A stretch of DNA of 64,000 nt from JAVBQJ01 sp031549115 (GCA_031549115.1 JAVBQJ010000031.1:5729-69728), one strand, 5' to 3'; positions 36,165 to 46,300 are shown, numbered from the stretch's first letter. Program-made: numbers and translations. The notes: a model not told the origin generated them from the sequence alone.

Positions 36165-38087
36165 TTAAAAGGCGCTTTCATTTATTTTTCCGGAACCGTT
36201 TCCCGGGATGATTTCAAACAATACCGCCTCCGAATCCTCCTCCAGAGGCAAGCGCCAGCCGGTGCCGTCCGGTACCGGCGCGATGTTTCCGGGTTCCCGG
36301 CCCGGCCGGTATGCCGTCACCCGCGGACACGTGCCGCGCAACTCCGGCAACCGGACCAGCACCGCCCTCCCCCGGCCGAAACCGGACAAGCGGGAAACCG
36401 CGGCGACCAGAATCGCCCCCGCCGGGCTCCGGTAAATGTTGCCCGCGGTTTCCGGCGGCAGCTCCAGCGGATCCGGGTCGAATACCCAGCGCCGTCCCCG
36501 CATCCGCTCCAGCAACAGGCGGTAGCGGTCGAAAAGCGGCTGGAATTCCAGCGCCGCCGGATAGCCGGTAAATCCGGCGCCATACACCAGGCAGTTGCGG
36601 AACATCCCCTCCAGCTTCCGCTCATCGGTGCTGTACATCAGAAAAAACATGGCCTTGCCGCCGATGCTGTAGTAACTGAATTGATCGCAAAGCCAGTCGC
36701 TGCCCTCCGCGACGAATGCGTCGACGTATTGCAGCACCGCACCGGAAAACACCCCGTTGCCGATCAATACCTTGTCCTCGCCGATCCGGCGGCGCAACGC
36801 GCTCAGGTGTTGGTGATAGTTGCGTCCGGTCAGGTATGCCGGTTGGTTCCGATGCGCGCTGACCCCGTCGAAATGCGCGAGATCGATCAGGTTGTAACAC
36901 ATCTGGTCGACGAAAAAACCGTCGGTATGCCGGAAACGTTCGACCAGTTGCGGCAGCATCCGGGTCATTTCCCGCCCGAAGCTCAATGACGGATCGGAGT
37001 TGACCCGCACCACATCGTAGTGCGGACATGCCATCGGCCCATTCACCGGAGTCCGAACGACGGCATCGGCGAAGCGCCCGTACGCCAGCGCGGTATCGCA
37101 GTCCCCGGTGACCTGCAGATACGGCATCACCCGGATGCCGCGCGCATGCAGCAGCGCTATCGTCTCCTCGATTGCGGCGGGAGTCACCGGCACCGGATCG
37201 CGGCCTTTGACATGGCCGGACGGCCACGCGCCGTCCGCTTTCGGCAGATAATCGCCGTAAGCCGGAAAGAATTCGTGCAGTTCATACCAGGTGACGCCGA
37301 GCGCTTTCATCGCGTCCGCTTCCGGCCCGGTGGTGTGGAACGAGCCGGACAATTGTCCGCCCCACAGCTCCCGCGCCGCCGCCGTCGCCGGTTCGAAATA
37401 ATTCCGGTGGCGCTCGAAAAACCAGCCGAGCACCGGGCGCCAGCCATCGGCGGCGCCGGTCAGCAGCAGCGAAGCCCGCGCCGTCATGCCCGCCTGCAAT
37501 GCCAGATCGTGAAACTTGCCGCCGAAATATTCGCAACGTGAGCCGAAGCAGAAACTGAAGCGCGGCGCGTCGAAATCCAGCGGCATCGCCAACGCAATCC
37601 CCGGCATGCTGCCGCGCTTCGTCCACGCCGCCACCGGCAGAGTGATGCCGGTGACGTCGCCGTACTCGAATTCCCCGTACGGATACTTGCAAACCGGCTG
37701 CGGCATCCGTTCGCGCGCGGTCCAGAATTCCATCTGGTCGAAATTCGCCGGAGCGGCCAGCTCATACCGAATTCGCACGGAGCGGAAATCGGCGGCTTCC
37801 ACCGTCAACTCCGCCAGCCAGGCGATTTCGACGGCTCCGACCGTGTATCGTTCCGTCAGGCGAAATGGGCCGAAAGACTTGTACAGCCGCAGCACATTGC
37901 CCTCGGCGCACATATCCACGGCGTCCGGGACATTCCGGATGGAATCATCCCACTCGTCACAGATCGAAATCCGCCCCCAACGAATATTCCGCTGGAGCTC
38001 CCACCCCGGATTGCCGTCGCGTTTGCCGATCCGCAGCGTCAGTCCGGGAACCTCCAGTTGGTAATGATCCGTATCTTCGCGCAGCAT
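36165..38087 (-). CDS. TIM-barrel glycoside hydrolase-like protein, family unassigned
   Basis: 640 aa, no signal peptide, with AAAGGAG 7 bp before the ATG. Residues about 1-230 are beta-rich (LTLRIGKRDGNPGWELQRN, FGPFRLTERYTVGAVEIAW), like the N-terminal sandwich of clan GH-D/GH-K enzymes. The barrel follows (GIRVMPYLQVTGDCDTAL, PHYDVVRVNSDPSL). Asp394 in GFFVDQMCYN is a candidate nucleophile, and VAEGSDW about 90 residues later may hold the acid. A small C-terminal beta domain ends it. The layout resembles GH36/GH31 or DUF6259-type hydrolases, but I cannot fix the family. It lies 22 bp after the regulator gene in the same operon. Confidence 0.6.
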   Translation of the reverse strand: MLREDTDHYQLEVPGLTLRIGKRDGNPGWELQRNIRWGRISICDEWDDSIRNVPDAVDMCAEGNVLRLYKSFGPFRLTERYTVGAVEIAWLAELTVEAADFRSVRIRYELAAPANFDQMEFWTARERMPQPVCKYPYGEFEYGDVTGITLPVAAWTKRGSMPGIALAMPLDFDAPRFSFCFGSRCEYFGGKFHDLALQAGMTARASLLLTGAADGWRPVLGWFFERHRNYFEPATAAARELWGGQLSGSFHTTGPEADAMKALGVTWYELHEFFPAYGDYLPKADGAWPSGHVKGRDPVPVTPAAIEETIALLHARGIRVMPYLQVTGDCDTALAYGRFADAVVRTPVNGPMACPHYDVVRVNSDPSLSFGREMTRMLPQLVERFRHTDGFFVDQMCYNLIDLAHFDGVSAHRNQPAYLTGRNYHQHLSALRRRIGEDKVLIGNGVFSGAVLQYVDAFVAEGSDWLCDQFSYYSIGGKAMFFLMYSTDERKLEGMFRNCLVYGAGFTGYPAALEFQPLFDRYRLLLERMRGRRWVFDPDPLELPPETAGNIYRSPAGAILVAAVSRLSGFGRGRAVLVRLPELRGTCPRVTAYRPGREPGNIAPVPDGTGWRLPLEEDSEAVLFEIIPGNGSGKINESAF

Positions 38088-38109
38088 CGTGTCTCCTTTT
38101 CCTTTGGGA

Positions 38110-39216
38110 TCAACACCACGTCCGGACGGAGTCGCGAACGATCAACTCCGGCCGGATGGTCACATCGGTATCATTGACCTCACCCAGCAGCATCTGCGCC
38201 GCCAACCGCGCCATTTTCTCCTCCTGAATCGAAACGGAGGTCAACCGCGGCGTGGTTTTGAGACACCACGGCGTATTGTAGCACCCGACCAGCGACAGAT
38301 CCTCCGGCACCCGGAGCCCCATCTGCAGCAGCGGCAACTGCAGCTCGCTGACCCAGTAAGCATCCTGCAGCATGCCGGCGCCGGTGGGGCGTTCCCGGGA
38401 CGATTGAAAGTAACGCCGCAGCACTTCATCCACCGGAATTCCCTGCATCAGCTCCCGCGAAACATCGTCGGCGAAGACAACGCCGGAGCGGGCGCATTCG
38501 TCGCGCATGCCCGCCAGCATCAACGTCTGCGGCGACGGAAAATACTTGTCGCTTTCCCGCGGCTCGGGGTTGGCGAAAAAGGTGATCCGGCGGTGTCCGG
38601 CCCGAATCAGGTGCCGCGCCATCAGACTGCCGATTTCTTTGGGGTCGATCCGCACATATCTGGCGTTGGCAAATTTCCGGGCATGTTGAAAATGCAGCAC
38701 GAAAACCACCCGGCAATCTTTCCTTTGCAGCAACGGCCGCAGCGGCTGCAGCGGGATCAGACTGTCGGCGTCGATAATGACGCCATAGGGGCGGTCCCGC
38801 AGCACGCGTTCCATAATGCTGCGCATCAGCTTGATGTCGCATTGACGCCCTTCGCAGTAGTCCACCATGTTCAACCCGATCGGGTAGAGGTCGTGTTCGA
38901 GCAGTTTGCTGGTGATGATGCGGTTCATCGCCCCGAAAATATGACCGTGGGTCGGCATGAAAATACCGACACCGGAATTGCCGCGTTCCTCCCGCGCGAC
39001 ACGCAGCAGGATAGTCCCGCGCCGGGGCTTTCGCGCCACCAGCCCGTCGCCGACCAGAAGCCGCATCGCCCGGGCCACCGTACGCCGGTTGACGCCGTTT
39101 TGAATCGCCAGTTCGCTGTCGGTGGGCAACTGCGTTCCGACCGGCCAATGGCGGTTCCGGATCTGCTGCCGAAGCGTATCGGCGAGTTGAATGTATTTTG
39201 ACGTTTCGTTCGCCAT
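38110..39216 (-). CDS. GntR-type regulator with LacI-like sensor domain
   Basis: 368 aa from ATG 39216, with GGGA 9 bp upstream; an in-frame ATG at 39231 is the alternative. The N-terminus is a GntR winged helix (YIQLADTLRQQIRNRHWPVGTQLPTDSELA, NRRTVARAMRLL, RKPRRGTILL). From about residue 80 a PBP-I domain follows (VGIFMPTHGHIFGAMNRII, YGVIIDADSLIPL, DLSLVGCYNTPWCLKTTPRLTSV). It is the first gene of the seven-gene operon running to 26975. Its promoter and that of the DUF4838 gene share an upstream site, so it probably controls both. The effector is unknown. Confidence 0.85.
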   Translation of the reverse strand: MANETSKYIQLADTLRQQIRNRHWPVGTQLPTDSELAIQNGVNRRTVARAMRLLVGDGLVARKPRRGTILLRVAREERGNSGVGIFMPTHGHIFGAMNRIITSKLLEHDLYPIGLNMVDYCEGRQCDIKLMRSIMERVLRDRPYGVIIDADSLIPLQPLRPLLQRKDCRVVFVLHFQHARKFANARYVRIDPKEIGSLMARHLIRAGHRRITFFANPEPRESDKYFPSPQTLMLAGMRDECARSGVVFADDVSRELMQGIPVDEVLRRYFQSSRERPTGAGMLQDAYWVSELQLPLLQMGLRVPEDLSLVGCYNTPWCLKTTPRLTSVSIQEEKMARLAAQMLLGEVNDTDVTIRPELIVRDSVRTWC

Positions 39217-39246
39217 CGATCGTATTCCCATCCATGCATTTATTAC

Positions 39247-39329
39247 ATTATAGCGTATTCCCGGAAAAAAAGCAATACATGCCCGCCGGCCCCCGGCGTT
39301 ATTCCGATATAGTGCGCAATTAGTGCGCA
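39247..39329 (-). promoter_or_regulatory. Promoter of the 38110-26975 operon with upstream regulatory site
   Basis: On the minus strand TTGCTT (39270-39275) and TATAAT (39247-39252) are 17 bp apart, with CCGGGAAT in the spacer. A site TGCGCACTAATTGCGCA (39313-39329, minus strand) overlaps the last codons of the DUF4838 gene, 37 bp upstream of the -35. It has direct repeats AGTGCGCA. The same site occurs at the same distance in front of the DUF4838 gene's promoter. Confidence 0.7.
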
Positions 39330-41098
39330 TCCAACTCGGCCGCCCGCTGCCGCAATTCCGCGGCATGCGCGGCGAAATCCTGCCCCTCCCGGAAATACTC
39401 CATTCCGAGGCTGTCGATAAACCGGATGTAATCTTCAACATATTGACTCGCCGTGATTTCCGGCGGCAGCTGCAGCATCCGGCGAACGGCTTCGCGCTCC
39501 TCCGGCGCCCCGAGAAAACGTTCCACCAACACGCTCCGGTAGCCGGCCATCGCCCGCTCCAGCCGGGAAGTCCGGGGCATGCCGGCCCAGATATCGTGGA
39601 TCCGCGCCAACGTATCGAGGCTCAACCAGTCGCGCGTATCCGCCCGGAAGCAGCCGAGGTGAACCCCGGCGGCGGCGCATTGCGTCTCCAGGAGGTCGAA
39701 ATATGCACGCAGCTTCGGCGCCGCCTCGGCGCCATAGTAACCGGTGAGGAATTCATCCATCAGTTGCTGCTGATCCAAAGCCGGATTCCACATCAGTTTG
39801 GCCGCCACCCAGGCGCGAAGAGCGGAAAAATCCGCCCCCGACTGGTAATCCCCCTGCAGGAAAAGCGAACTTACACGGTTGGCGGCGTAAAAACGGATGT
39901 CGTCCGCCAGATGGGTCAGATTCGGCTGCGGCGCCAGATAATTGGAAAAATTGGCGGTATAGTGCCAGATGGCCAGCTCCGGGGCGATTCGCGCCCATTC
40001 CAGCAGATCATCGCGAAAAGCCGCATTGGCGTCGGAATTCATCGGCCGGCTGAAATCGCACTCGATGGAGCAGAGCCGGATGATGACGTTGTCGCGGGGC
40101 ACCGACGTTTTCGGAGCCTTGCGGGTGTACTGATAGGCCAGGGTTTCGACCTGAACTTGGGGAAATTCCTTCGCTACCGCGTCGGCAACTTCGTTGACGG
40201 CGAGCAGCAGCGGCGCGGCATACGAGCCTTCGGCCTCGCTCAAATGGGCGCACTCCGGGCACGAGCAATAACGCTGGGTGTCGTTTTGCGATACGGAAAT
40301 GACGGTGGGGTCCGATGCCAGGCGCAGCTGCTGAAGCACTGCGCCGGCAAGCGCCTGGCGCAATTCCGGATTGGTAACGCACAATTGTCCGTAGATTTTC
40401 GGATCCGGATCGCGGACGCCGTTGAACATTTCGTACCACCCGGGATGCTCCGCGATATAGGCGCTTCGCGGCAGAAAAGGCTCAAAGGTATGGCAGAAGC
40501 CGATGATCTCATAATGACCGCCCAAATCCGGGCCGAAATCGTTGTGGTGGCCGTTGCTGCGCAGATGCGACGCAAATTCCGGATGCCGGATCACATCGTC
40601 ATAAAAGACCGAACGGTTGACGATCTGCGGATGATGCCGCACATCCAGCTCCGGGAGTGTCAGGGGCAGCGCGCGGACCGGCACATCCGTTTCCGAACTC
40701 GTCCACCAGCGCACGCCGCAGCACTGTTCGAGAAATTCATAAACGGCATACAGGGTCCCGCGCGGGGCGCCGCCGGCCAGCACCAGATCGTCCCCGCTGC
40801 TTTTCAGCACGATGGCATCGGTGGGCAACGCCGCAAAGTCGCATCCGGCAATGGCCGAGGCGGCCGGAGAGTTGCCGATGAAAATCCCCTCCACCGCTCC
40901 GGCGCCGGCATTTTGCCGCACCGGCAGCAGAACTCCGGTTATCCGTTGCAGGTATTGCCGCAATTCTTCGGCGGCATGCGTCTCCAGCGGCGACGGTTTT
41001 TCCGGCAATACGATTACGGTTCGTTCGGTGATCGAAATGCCCTGAACTTGACCGGACCACAGCACCAGCAGTGCGATAAATCCCGCTATCCGTATCAT
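39320..41098 (-). CDS. Secreted DUF4838 glycosidase-like protein
   Basis: 592 aa from ATG 41098, with AAGGAG 9 bp upstream. A signal peptide is present (MIRIAGFIALLVLWSGQVQG). Residues about 25-140 form an alpha/beta domain like the N-terminal domain of GH67/GH20 enzymes (LETHAAEELRQYLQRITG, IFIGNSP, GTLYAVYEFLEQCCGVRWW). A DUF4838-type barrel follows (ISVSQNDTQRYCSCPECAHLSEAEGSYAAPLL, AIWHYTANFSNYLAPQPNL). Family members are presumed to be exo-glycosidases with unassigned substrates. It is a single-gene unit with a promoter nearly identical in layout to that of the neighbouring regulator operon. Its last codons overlap that operon's upstream site. Confidence 0.78.
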   Translation of the reverse strand: MIRIAGFIALLVLWSGQVQGISITERTVIVLPEKPSPLETHAAEELRQYLQRITGVLLPVRQNAGAGAVEGIFIGNSPAASAIAGCDFAALPTDAIVLKSSGDDLVLAGGAPRGTLYAVYEFLEQCCGVRWWTSSETDVPVRALPLTLPELDVRHHPQIVNRSVFYDDVIRHPEFASHLRSNGHHNDFGPDLGGHYEIIGFCHTFEPFLPRSAYIAEHPGWYEMFNGVRDPDPKIYGQLCVTNPELRQALAGAVLQQLRLASDPTVISVSQNDTQRYCSCPECAHLSEAEGSYAAPLLLAVNEVADAVAKEFPQVQVETLAYQYTRKAPKTSVPRDNVIIRLCSIECDFSRPMNSDANAAFRDDLLEWARIAPELAIWHYTANFSNYLAPQPNLTHLADDIRFYAANRVSSLFLQGDYQSGADFSALRAWVAAKLMWNPALDQQQLMDEFLTGYYGAEAAPKLRAYFDLLETQCAAAGVHLGCFRADTRDWLSLDTLARIHDIWAGMPRTSRLERAMAGYRSVLVERFLGAPEEREAVRRMLQLPPEITASQYVEDYIRFIDSLGMEYFREGQDFAAHAAELRQRAAELDAH

Positions 41099-41154
41099 GG
41101 TCTGCAACTCCTTTCGTGATTCCGTATTGTCGGATTGTATGCGTCACGATAGTG

Positions 41155-41237
41155 ATTATAGCGTAAAATTTCCGGAAAAGCAACCGCCCCTACTGGAAGA
41201 ATACCACTTTCCGCCACTAATGCACAATTAGTGCGCC
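41155..41237 (-). promoter_or_regulatory. Promoter of the DUF4838 gene with upstream regulatory site
   Basis: On the minus strand TTGCTT (41178-41183) and TATAAT (41155-41160) are 17 bp apart. GGCGCACTAATTGTGCA (41221-41237, minus strand) lies 37 bp upstream of the -35. This matches the spacing and sequence of the site in front of the 39216 regulator gene. The site also forms CACTAAT-gcaca-ATTAGTG (41214-41232 on the plus strand). Confidence 0.7.
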
Positions 41238-41352
41238 ACTCAAGATAACAAACGGCATTGATCCCCCGGTCTTTTGCCAAGCGAAACGCACAGAAATTTT
41301 TCCCTTACTATGACAAATTCAATGAAATTCACGGTTTTTTTCATCTTCCCTC

Positions 41353-41474
41353 TTGACTTTTTGCGAAAAATCAGCTATAATTTTAACAAGTCAAAACTAA
41401 TACGTATAAGTCGCGAGTTTTTTGATCCAAAAATCCTCCGGGGAATGGTGGAAACAGCTACTTATACGTATCAG
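41353..41474 (+). promoter_or_regulatory. Autoregulated LacI-type promoter with two operators
   Basis: TTGACT (41353-41358) and TATAAT (41376-41381) are 17 bp apart. Operator CTAATACGTATAAG (41397-41410) lies just past the expected transcription start. A second, CTTATACGTATCAG (41461-41474), is 64 bp further centre to centre. Both centre on TACGTA, the CG-centred palindrome typical of LacI-family operators. The LacI gene starting at 41509 is the first gene transcribed. Confidence 0.8.
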
Positions 41475-41508
41475 TTCGGCAACAACAAGCAACTGTGGGC
41501 GATAAACG

Positions 41509-42567
41509 ATGATTACGATGAAGGAAATCGGCCGTCTGGCCGGAGTGAGCCAACCCGCCGTATCGATGATTCTGAACGGCAAAGGGCGCTCGGCGAATCT
41601 GAGCGAGGAAACCATCCACCGGGTTCAAAGCATCGCCCGCGAACACCGTTACCGGACCAATGTGATCGCCCGGGGGATGAAGACCGGGCGTACCGGCATC
41701 ATCGGCGTACTGGAAGCCGAGGAAAGCCTGCGTCAGACCAGCCTCGGTTACGGCCACGCCAATACCGCGATGGGATTGCAGGCGGCGTTTCTCTTGCGCG
41801 GCTACAAGGTGATGCTGGAATCGGTCTCGGCGGAGGATTACCGGATGTGCCGGATCCCGGAGCTGATTTCAGGCGGCATCGCCGACATCCTGGTGATTTT
41901 CGGCAACATGAACGAAAATCCCGAAGCCGCCGATTACATCAAGGCGATCCGGGAGCACCAGCCGAAGCTCCTGATCATCGACGATATCATGGACATGCCG
42001 GTCCCCTACATCAACATCGACGGACGCGCCGCCGGACGGATGTGCGCCGACCACCTCTGGGACGCCGGACGCCGGAGCTTCGCCGCGATCAGCTGCGACG
42101 AGCAGCGCATCAGCCTGGAACCGCGGCTGAGCGGCTTTTGCGACCGGATCGCCGAGTTGAGCGAAAACCGCACCCCGGTGCCGGTCATCCACGCCGGCAA
42201 CCGCTGGGAGGTCGGCTGCGGCGGCGCGGCCATCCGGAAATTACTGGACGGGCAGGAGAAACCGCCGGAGGCAATCATGGCGGCCAACGATTTTTTCGCA
42301 TACGGCGCCGAATTGGAGCTGCTGCGGCGGGGGTTTTCCATCCCGGACGACGTCGCATTGATCGGGATCGGCACCTGGCAGACCGCCGCAACCGCGCCGG
42401 TGCCGCTGACCACCGTCGGGATGAACCCCGACATCTGGCACAGCACGATCATCACGATGGTGAATGCGCTGCTGAACGACACCCCGCTGGAGCACCCCCA
42501 ACTCCTGCTCCCCGGCGAACTCACGGAGCGCGAGTCCGTCCGGCGGCACTCCGAACTCCAACCCTGA
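41509..42567 (+). CDS. LacI-family transcriptional regulator
   Basis: 352 aa. The N-terminus is a LacI helix-turn-helix and hinge (MKEIGRLAGVSQPAVSMILNGKGRSANLSEETIHRV region, then YRTNVIARGMKTGRTGIIGVL). The sensor follows (ADILVIFGNMNE, DEQRISLEPRLSGF, PEAIMAANDFFAYGAELELL, VALIGIGTWQ). Translation may start at ATG 41509 or at ATG 41518; neither has a strong ribosome site. It heads the plus-strand operon to 53706 and lies directly behind two TACGTA-centred operators, so it should repress itself and the operon until an inducer sugar binds. Confidence 0.9.
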   Translation: MITMKEIGRLAGVSQPAVSMILNGKGRSANLSEETIHRVQSIAREHRYRTNVIARGMKTGRTGIIGVLEAEESLRQTSLGYGHANTAMGLQAAFLLRGYKVMLESVSAEDYRMCRIPELISGGIADILVIFGNMNENPEAADYIKAIREHQPKLLIIDDIMDMPVPYINIDGRAAGRMCADHLWDAGRRSFAAISCDEQRISLEPRLSGFCDRIAELSENRTPVPVIHAGNRWEVGCGGAAIRKLLDGQEKPPEAIMAANDFFAYGAELELLRRGFSIPDDVALIGIGTWQTAATAPVPLTTVGMNPDIWHSTIITMVNALLNDTPLEHPQLLLPGELTERESVRRHSELQP

Positions 42568-42643
42568 AAGGAAACGAGCGATTTGTCTTTTTTTCCCTTG
42601 CCGTCGTGTCGCAGATCAACATATCAATCCAAGGATAGAGAAC

Positions 42644-43327
42644 ATGAAAAAGCACTTCACACTCATTGAACTTCTTGTGGTTATCGCTATTATAGCCATC
42701 CTCGCCAGCATGCTGCTGCCGGCCTTGTCGAAGGCACGGGCGGCGGCCCAGGCGACCAAATGTCTGAGCAATCTCAAGCAATCCGGACTGATTCTGTCCA
42801 TGTACCAGGGACAGAACAACGGCGTCCAGGGAATGTATGATAATACCGACGGCAAATGGTATTCCGCATTGCGGATCATCCGCGACGACGGCTTCAACGA
42901 CGCCGGCCCGACCTTCGTTTGCCCAACCCTGACTCCGAACCAATTCGATACCGACAATGCGCCGAACTACCTGTCCAACACCTATGGATTCAACGTCACC
43001 GCGCGCTCGTGGCACTATGGGCAAACCGACGACAGCGAAGCAAACAACACCGCGATCGCCCCGGCGGGGATGGGGACGAATCTGGCCGGACTCTGGTACA
43101 TCAGTGTCGACCATCTGCGTTCGGCCACCCGTTTCCCGATGATGTTCGACAGCGCCAGCGACGACACCTGGAACTACGGTGTGAACGGCAGAGGCCAGAC
43201 CTTTTACGCCGTCAACAAGCAGCTTTTGGATTACCGTCACAACAACCGGATCAACGTGCTGTTCGCCGACGGCCATACCGAGGCGATGCCGCAGAATTTC
43301 GGCGACGAATACTACTTCTCCAACTGA
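42644..43327 (+). CDS. Prepilin-type protein with H-X9-DG motif
   Basis: 227 aa beginning MKKHFTLIELLVVIAIIAI, with AAGGA 9 bp before the ATG. The conserved MLLPALSKARAAAQATKCLSNLKQSGL follows. The C-terminal motif is H-NNRINVLFA-DG. It is the second gene of the LacI operon, 76 bp after the regulator and 15 bp before a large secreted CBM9-like/GH123-like enzyme. Being induced together with that enzyme supports a shared envelope function, which is inference. Confidence 0.88.
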   Translation: MKKHFTLIELLVVIAIIAILASMLLPALSKARAAAQATKCLSNLKQSGLILSMYQGQNNGVQGMYDNTDGKWYSALRIIRDDGFNDAGPTFVCPTLTPNQFDTDNAPNYLSNTYGFNVTARSWHYGQTDDSEANNTAIAPAGMGTNLAGLWYISVDHLRSATRFPMMFDSASDDTWNYGVNGRGQTFYAVNKQLLDYRHNNRINVLFADGHTEAMPQNFGDEYYFSN

Positions 43328-43342
43328 AAAGGAGTTGACGTC

Positions 43343-46300
43343 ATGTTGAAATCGCGGGGAAAAGCACTGCTGGGAGCTCTGTTGGGTTCCGTTGCGGTCT
43401 GGAGCATGGCCGCCGAAGTCACCGCCGGGGATTACCGGGTCGCCACATCGCCGCGCGGCTGGCAGATATTCTGGCGCGACCGCCTGGTCCATACGATCGC
43501 CTGGCCGTGCGTCGTCGAAGGCCCCGGCTGGAAGCGGCAGCTGATGGGAGAAGCGTTCTGGAACGATGCGAAATACACCGTTACGGGTGACACGATCGTC
43601 GCAGCGGGAACGCGCGAAGGCTGTTCGGTCGAACTCCGGACGACGGCCCGGCAGGACGGTGTGGAGCTGTCGTTCCGTTACGACACCGCGGTCACGCCGC
43701 TCGAAGACGCCAGTTTCTGGTTCGCCGCGCTGCCGCTCGACGACTTCGGCGGCTGTTGCTACCGGGTCGACGGCAATGCCGAAGTGTTCCAATTGCCGCC
43801 GGTAATCAAGCGCGAAACCGAACCGAAGTCACGGTGGCGGATTTCCGGCGACATGAAGCAATTGACCATTTATACGTCGCGCGGCAATCTGGAGCTGACC
43901 GGCACAACGCCGTTCCATCTTTTCGACGGCCGCTTTCACGGTTATTTCAGCGAACCGGCCCGCAGCATTCTCGCGACCACATCGGGAAAGCTGGAAGCGG
44001 GGCGGGAATACCGCTTCCAGTTGCGCATGACCGATAGTCTCGCCATCGTACCGGAGTTGATCGGCGAGCGCCCTCCCCTGGCGTTTCAACCGCTGCATCC
44101 GGCGCCCGTGATCGACGGCGACCTCAAAGACGCGAGCTGGGCCGAAGCCGGACGGGTCACGCTGAAGCGGTTGAAGGAGGGAACTCCGGAAAGGCCGACC
44201 GAGGTGTGGACCGGGTACGACGATGAAATGCTGTACGTGGCCTTCCGCTGCGACGACCCGCGGGGGGCGACGCTGGCCGATCTGCCCGCGACCCGCGAGG
44301 TCTACGACAACGATTGCGTCGAAGTGTTTCTGAACACCGAAGGCAGCGCCAGTTACAAGCATCTGATACTCGACATCAAAAACCGTCTGCAGATTAATTA
44401 CGCCGGCGCCCGTCCTCTGTATGAGCTGGCGCCGGAACAGGTGCGGCACGCGGTTAAAATCGACGATGCCGGATGGAGTGCGGAGCTCGCGATTCCGCTG
44501 GCGCAACTGGGGTTGACGCCGGACACCGATTTGAAGCTCTCCGGCAATGTGACGCGCAGCGTCCAGCCCGACCGCGAATTTTCCACCGCGGCGCCGATGC
44601 AAAGTTCGTTTCACGAAGCGCACCGCTTCCTGCCGCTGTTTTTTTCCGGCCGCCCCGCGCCGCGCGACATCGCCGACGCCAACCGCGAAATCGACTGCGC
44701 CGCCGGAACGGCCTGGTTCGCGGCGACCGTATGGAATTCCGGAGATGCGCCGGTCACGGTGCTGCCCCGGCTGCTCCACGGCGCCTCCGGCGCCTTGAAA
44801 CCGGAAAACGCCGCCGCCGTCACGGTAAAGCGGAGCGCGCCGGTCGACTTCCATTTCACCGTCACCCCCGACGACCAGGAGTTGTTCGTGCAATTGTACG
44901 ACGACGCCGGGGCGGAATTGCTGGCGAGCACCAACCCGTATTTCTTCGCCCAGATCAGCATCGGCCGCGAACTGGCGGCGCTCCCGGAGAAAATCGCCGC
45001 ACTTGACAATACCGGACGGCTGGACGACTTCATCCGTGAGGTCCGGGAGATCGCGGAACGGTATTCGCGCGATCCGCAAGCGACCGGAACCGAAGCGCCG
45101 CTCGATCTGATTCTGACCGGTGAGCGCCTGGAAATGGCGGCGCGGCGTCAGCGGAACGAAGCTCTGGAACAGAATATGGATTATTACCTGCGGCCGTCGT
45201 TGGAAAAAATCTTCGCCGCCGCCCCCCTCCCCGGCGATACCGAACCGGGCGGCACGCTCACACTCTCCGGCGCCGGCGACGAGGTGGTCAATGCCCAGGT
45301 CGTCCTCTTGCCGCTGACCGCCGATCTCGGTACCGTCACGGTGACGGCGACCGATCTGGCCGGAGCAACCTCTTCGATTCCGGCTTCCGCCGTGACCGTC
45401 TACCGGGAAATTCCGGTGTCGCTCGAGGGCAAACTGTGGCCCGACCGGCTGACCCGGCATCCGGCGCCGCTCCCGCGCCGTGCCAACCAACAGCCGTACT
45501 GGGTGGAAGTCGCCATCCCGCCTGGGCTTCCGGCCGGGGAATACCGCGGCGCCATCCGCTTCGCGGCGGCCGGCGGCGGGCAATTGGAGGTGCCGGTCGC
45601 GGTCACCGCATCCGGCTACGACCTGCCGCGCATTCCGAAGGTGTTCGCCTGGGGCAGTTATTCGCCGGAGTTTTTCGACAATCCGGCGGACGCGGAGCGT
45701 TTCGCCCGTGAACTGATGGAGCGGGATCTCTTTCCCACCAGCGGGGTCAGCCATCCGCGCTATCTGGATACCACCGATTTCCGCTTCAATGCCTTGGGTG
45801 AGGAGAAGCTCGAACGCTTCCACATGGCGGTGCTGGCGATGTTCCCATGGATCGAATGGCTGGAAACCCACTACCCCGACGGCCGCCATCCCGATCCGGC
45901 GGACTATTACGAAGCGATATGCAAGGTGGTCCGGGAGGACGCCGCCAAACTGGCGGCGCGCGGCAAGCTGGACCAGCTCTACGCCTATTACGATGAAATC
46001 AATTCCGAGCAGGACGATGTGAAGGACATGCTGATGAAGTTGAAACGCGACACCGGCATAAAAATCGTCACCTGCTTCTGTACCCCGTCGCTCGGTACGG
46101 CGAAGATGGCCTACTACGACGACATGGTGGATCTGTACTTCTTCAGCGACGGTTATTTCACCGATCCGGTGCTGCTCGACTACATCGCCGGGTTGCAGAA
46201 GCGCGGCCGCCTCGTCGGCTGGTACTTCAATTTGTCCTACCCGAAGTTCCCGACCTCGAACTGCATCGACGCGCCGGGGGTCGCCAACCGGATCCAGCTG

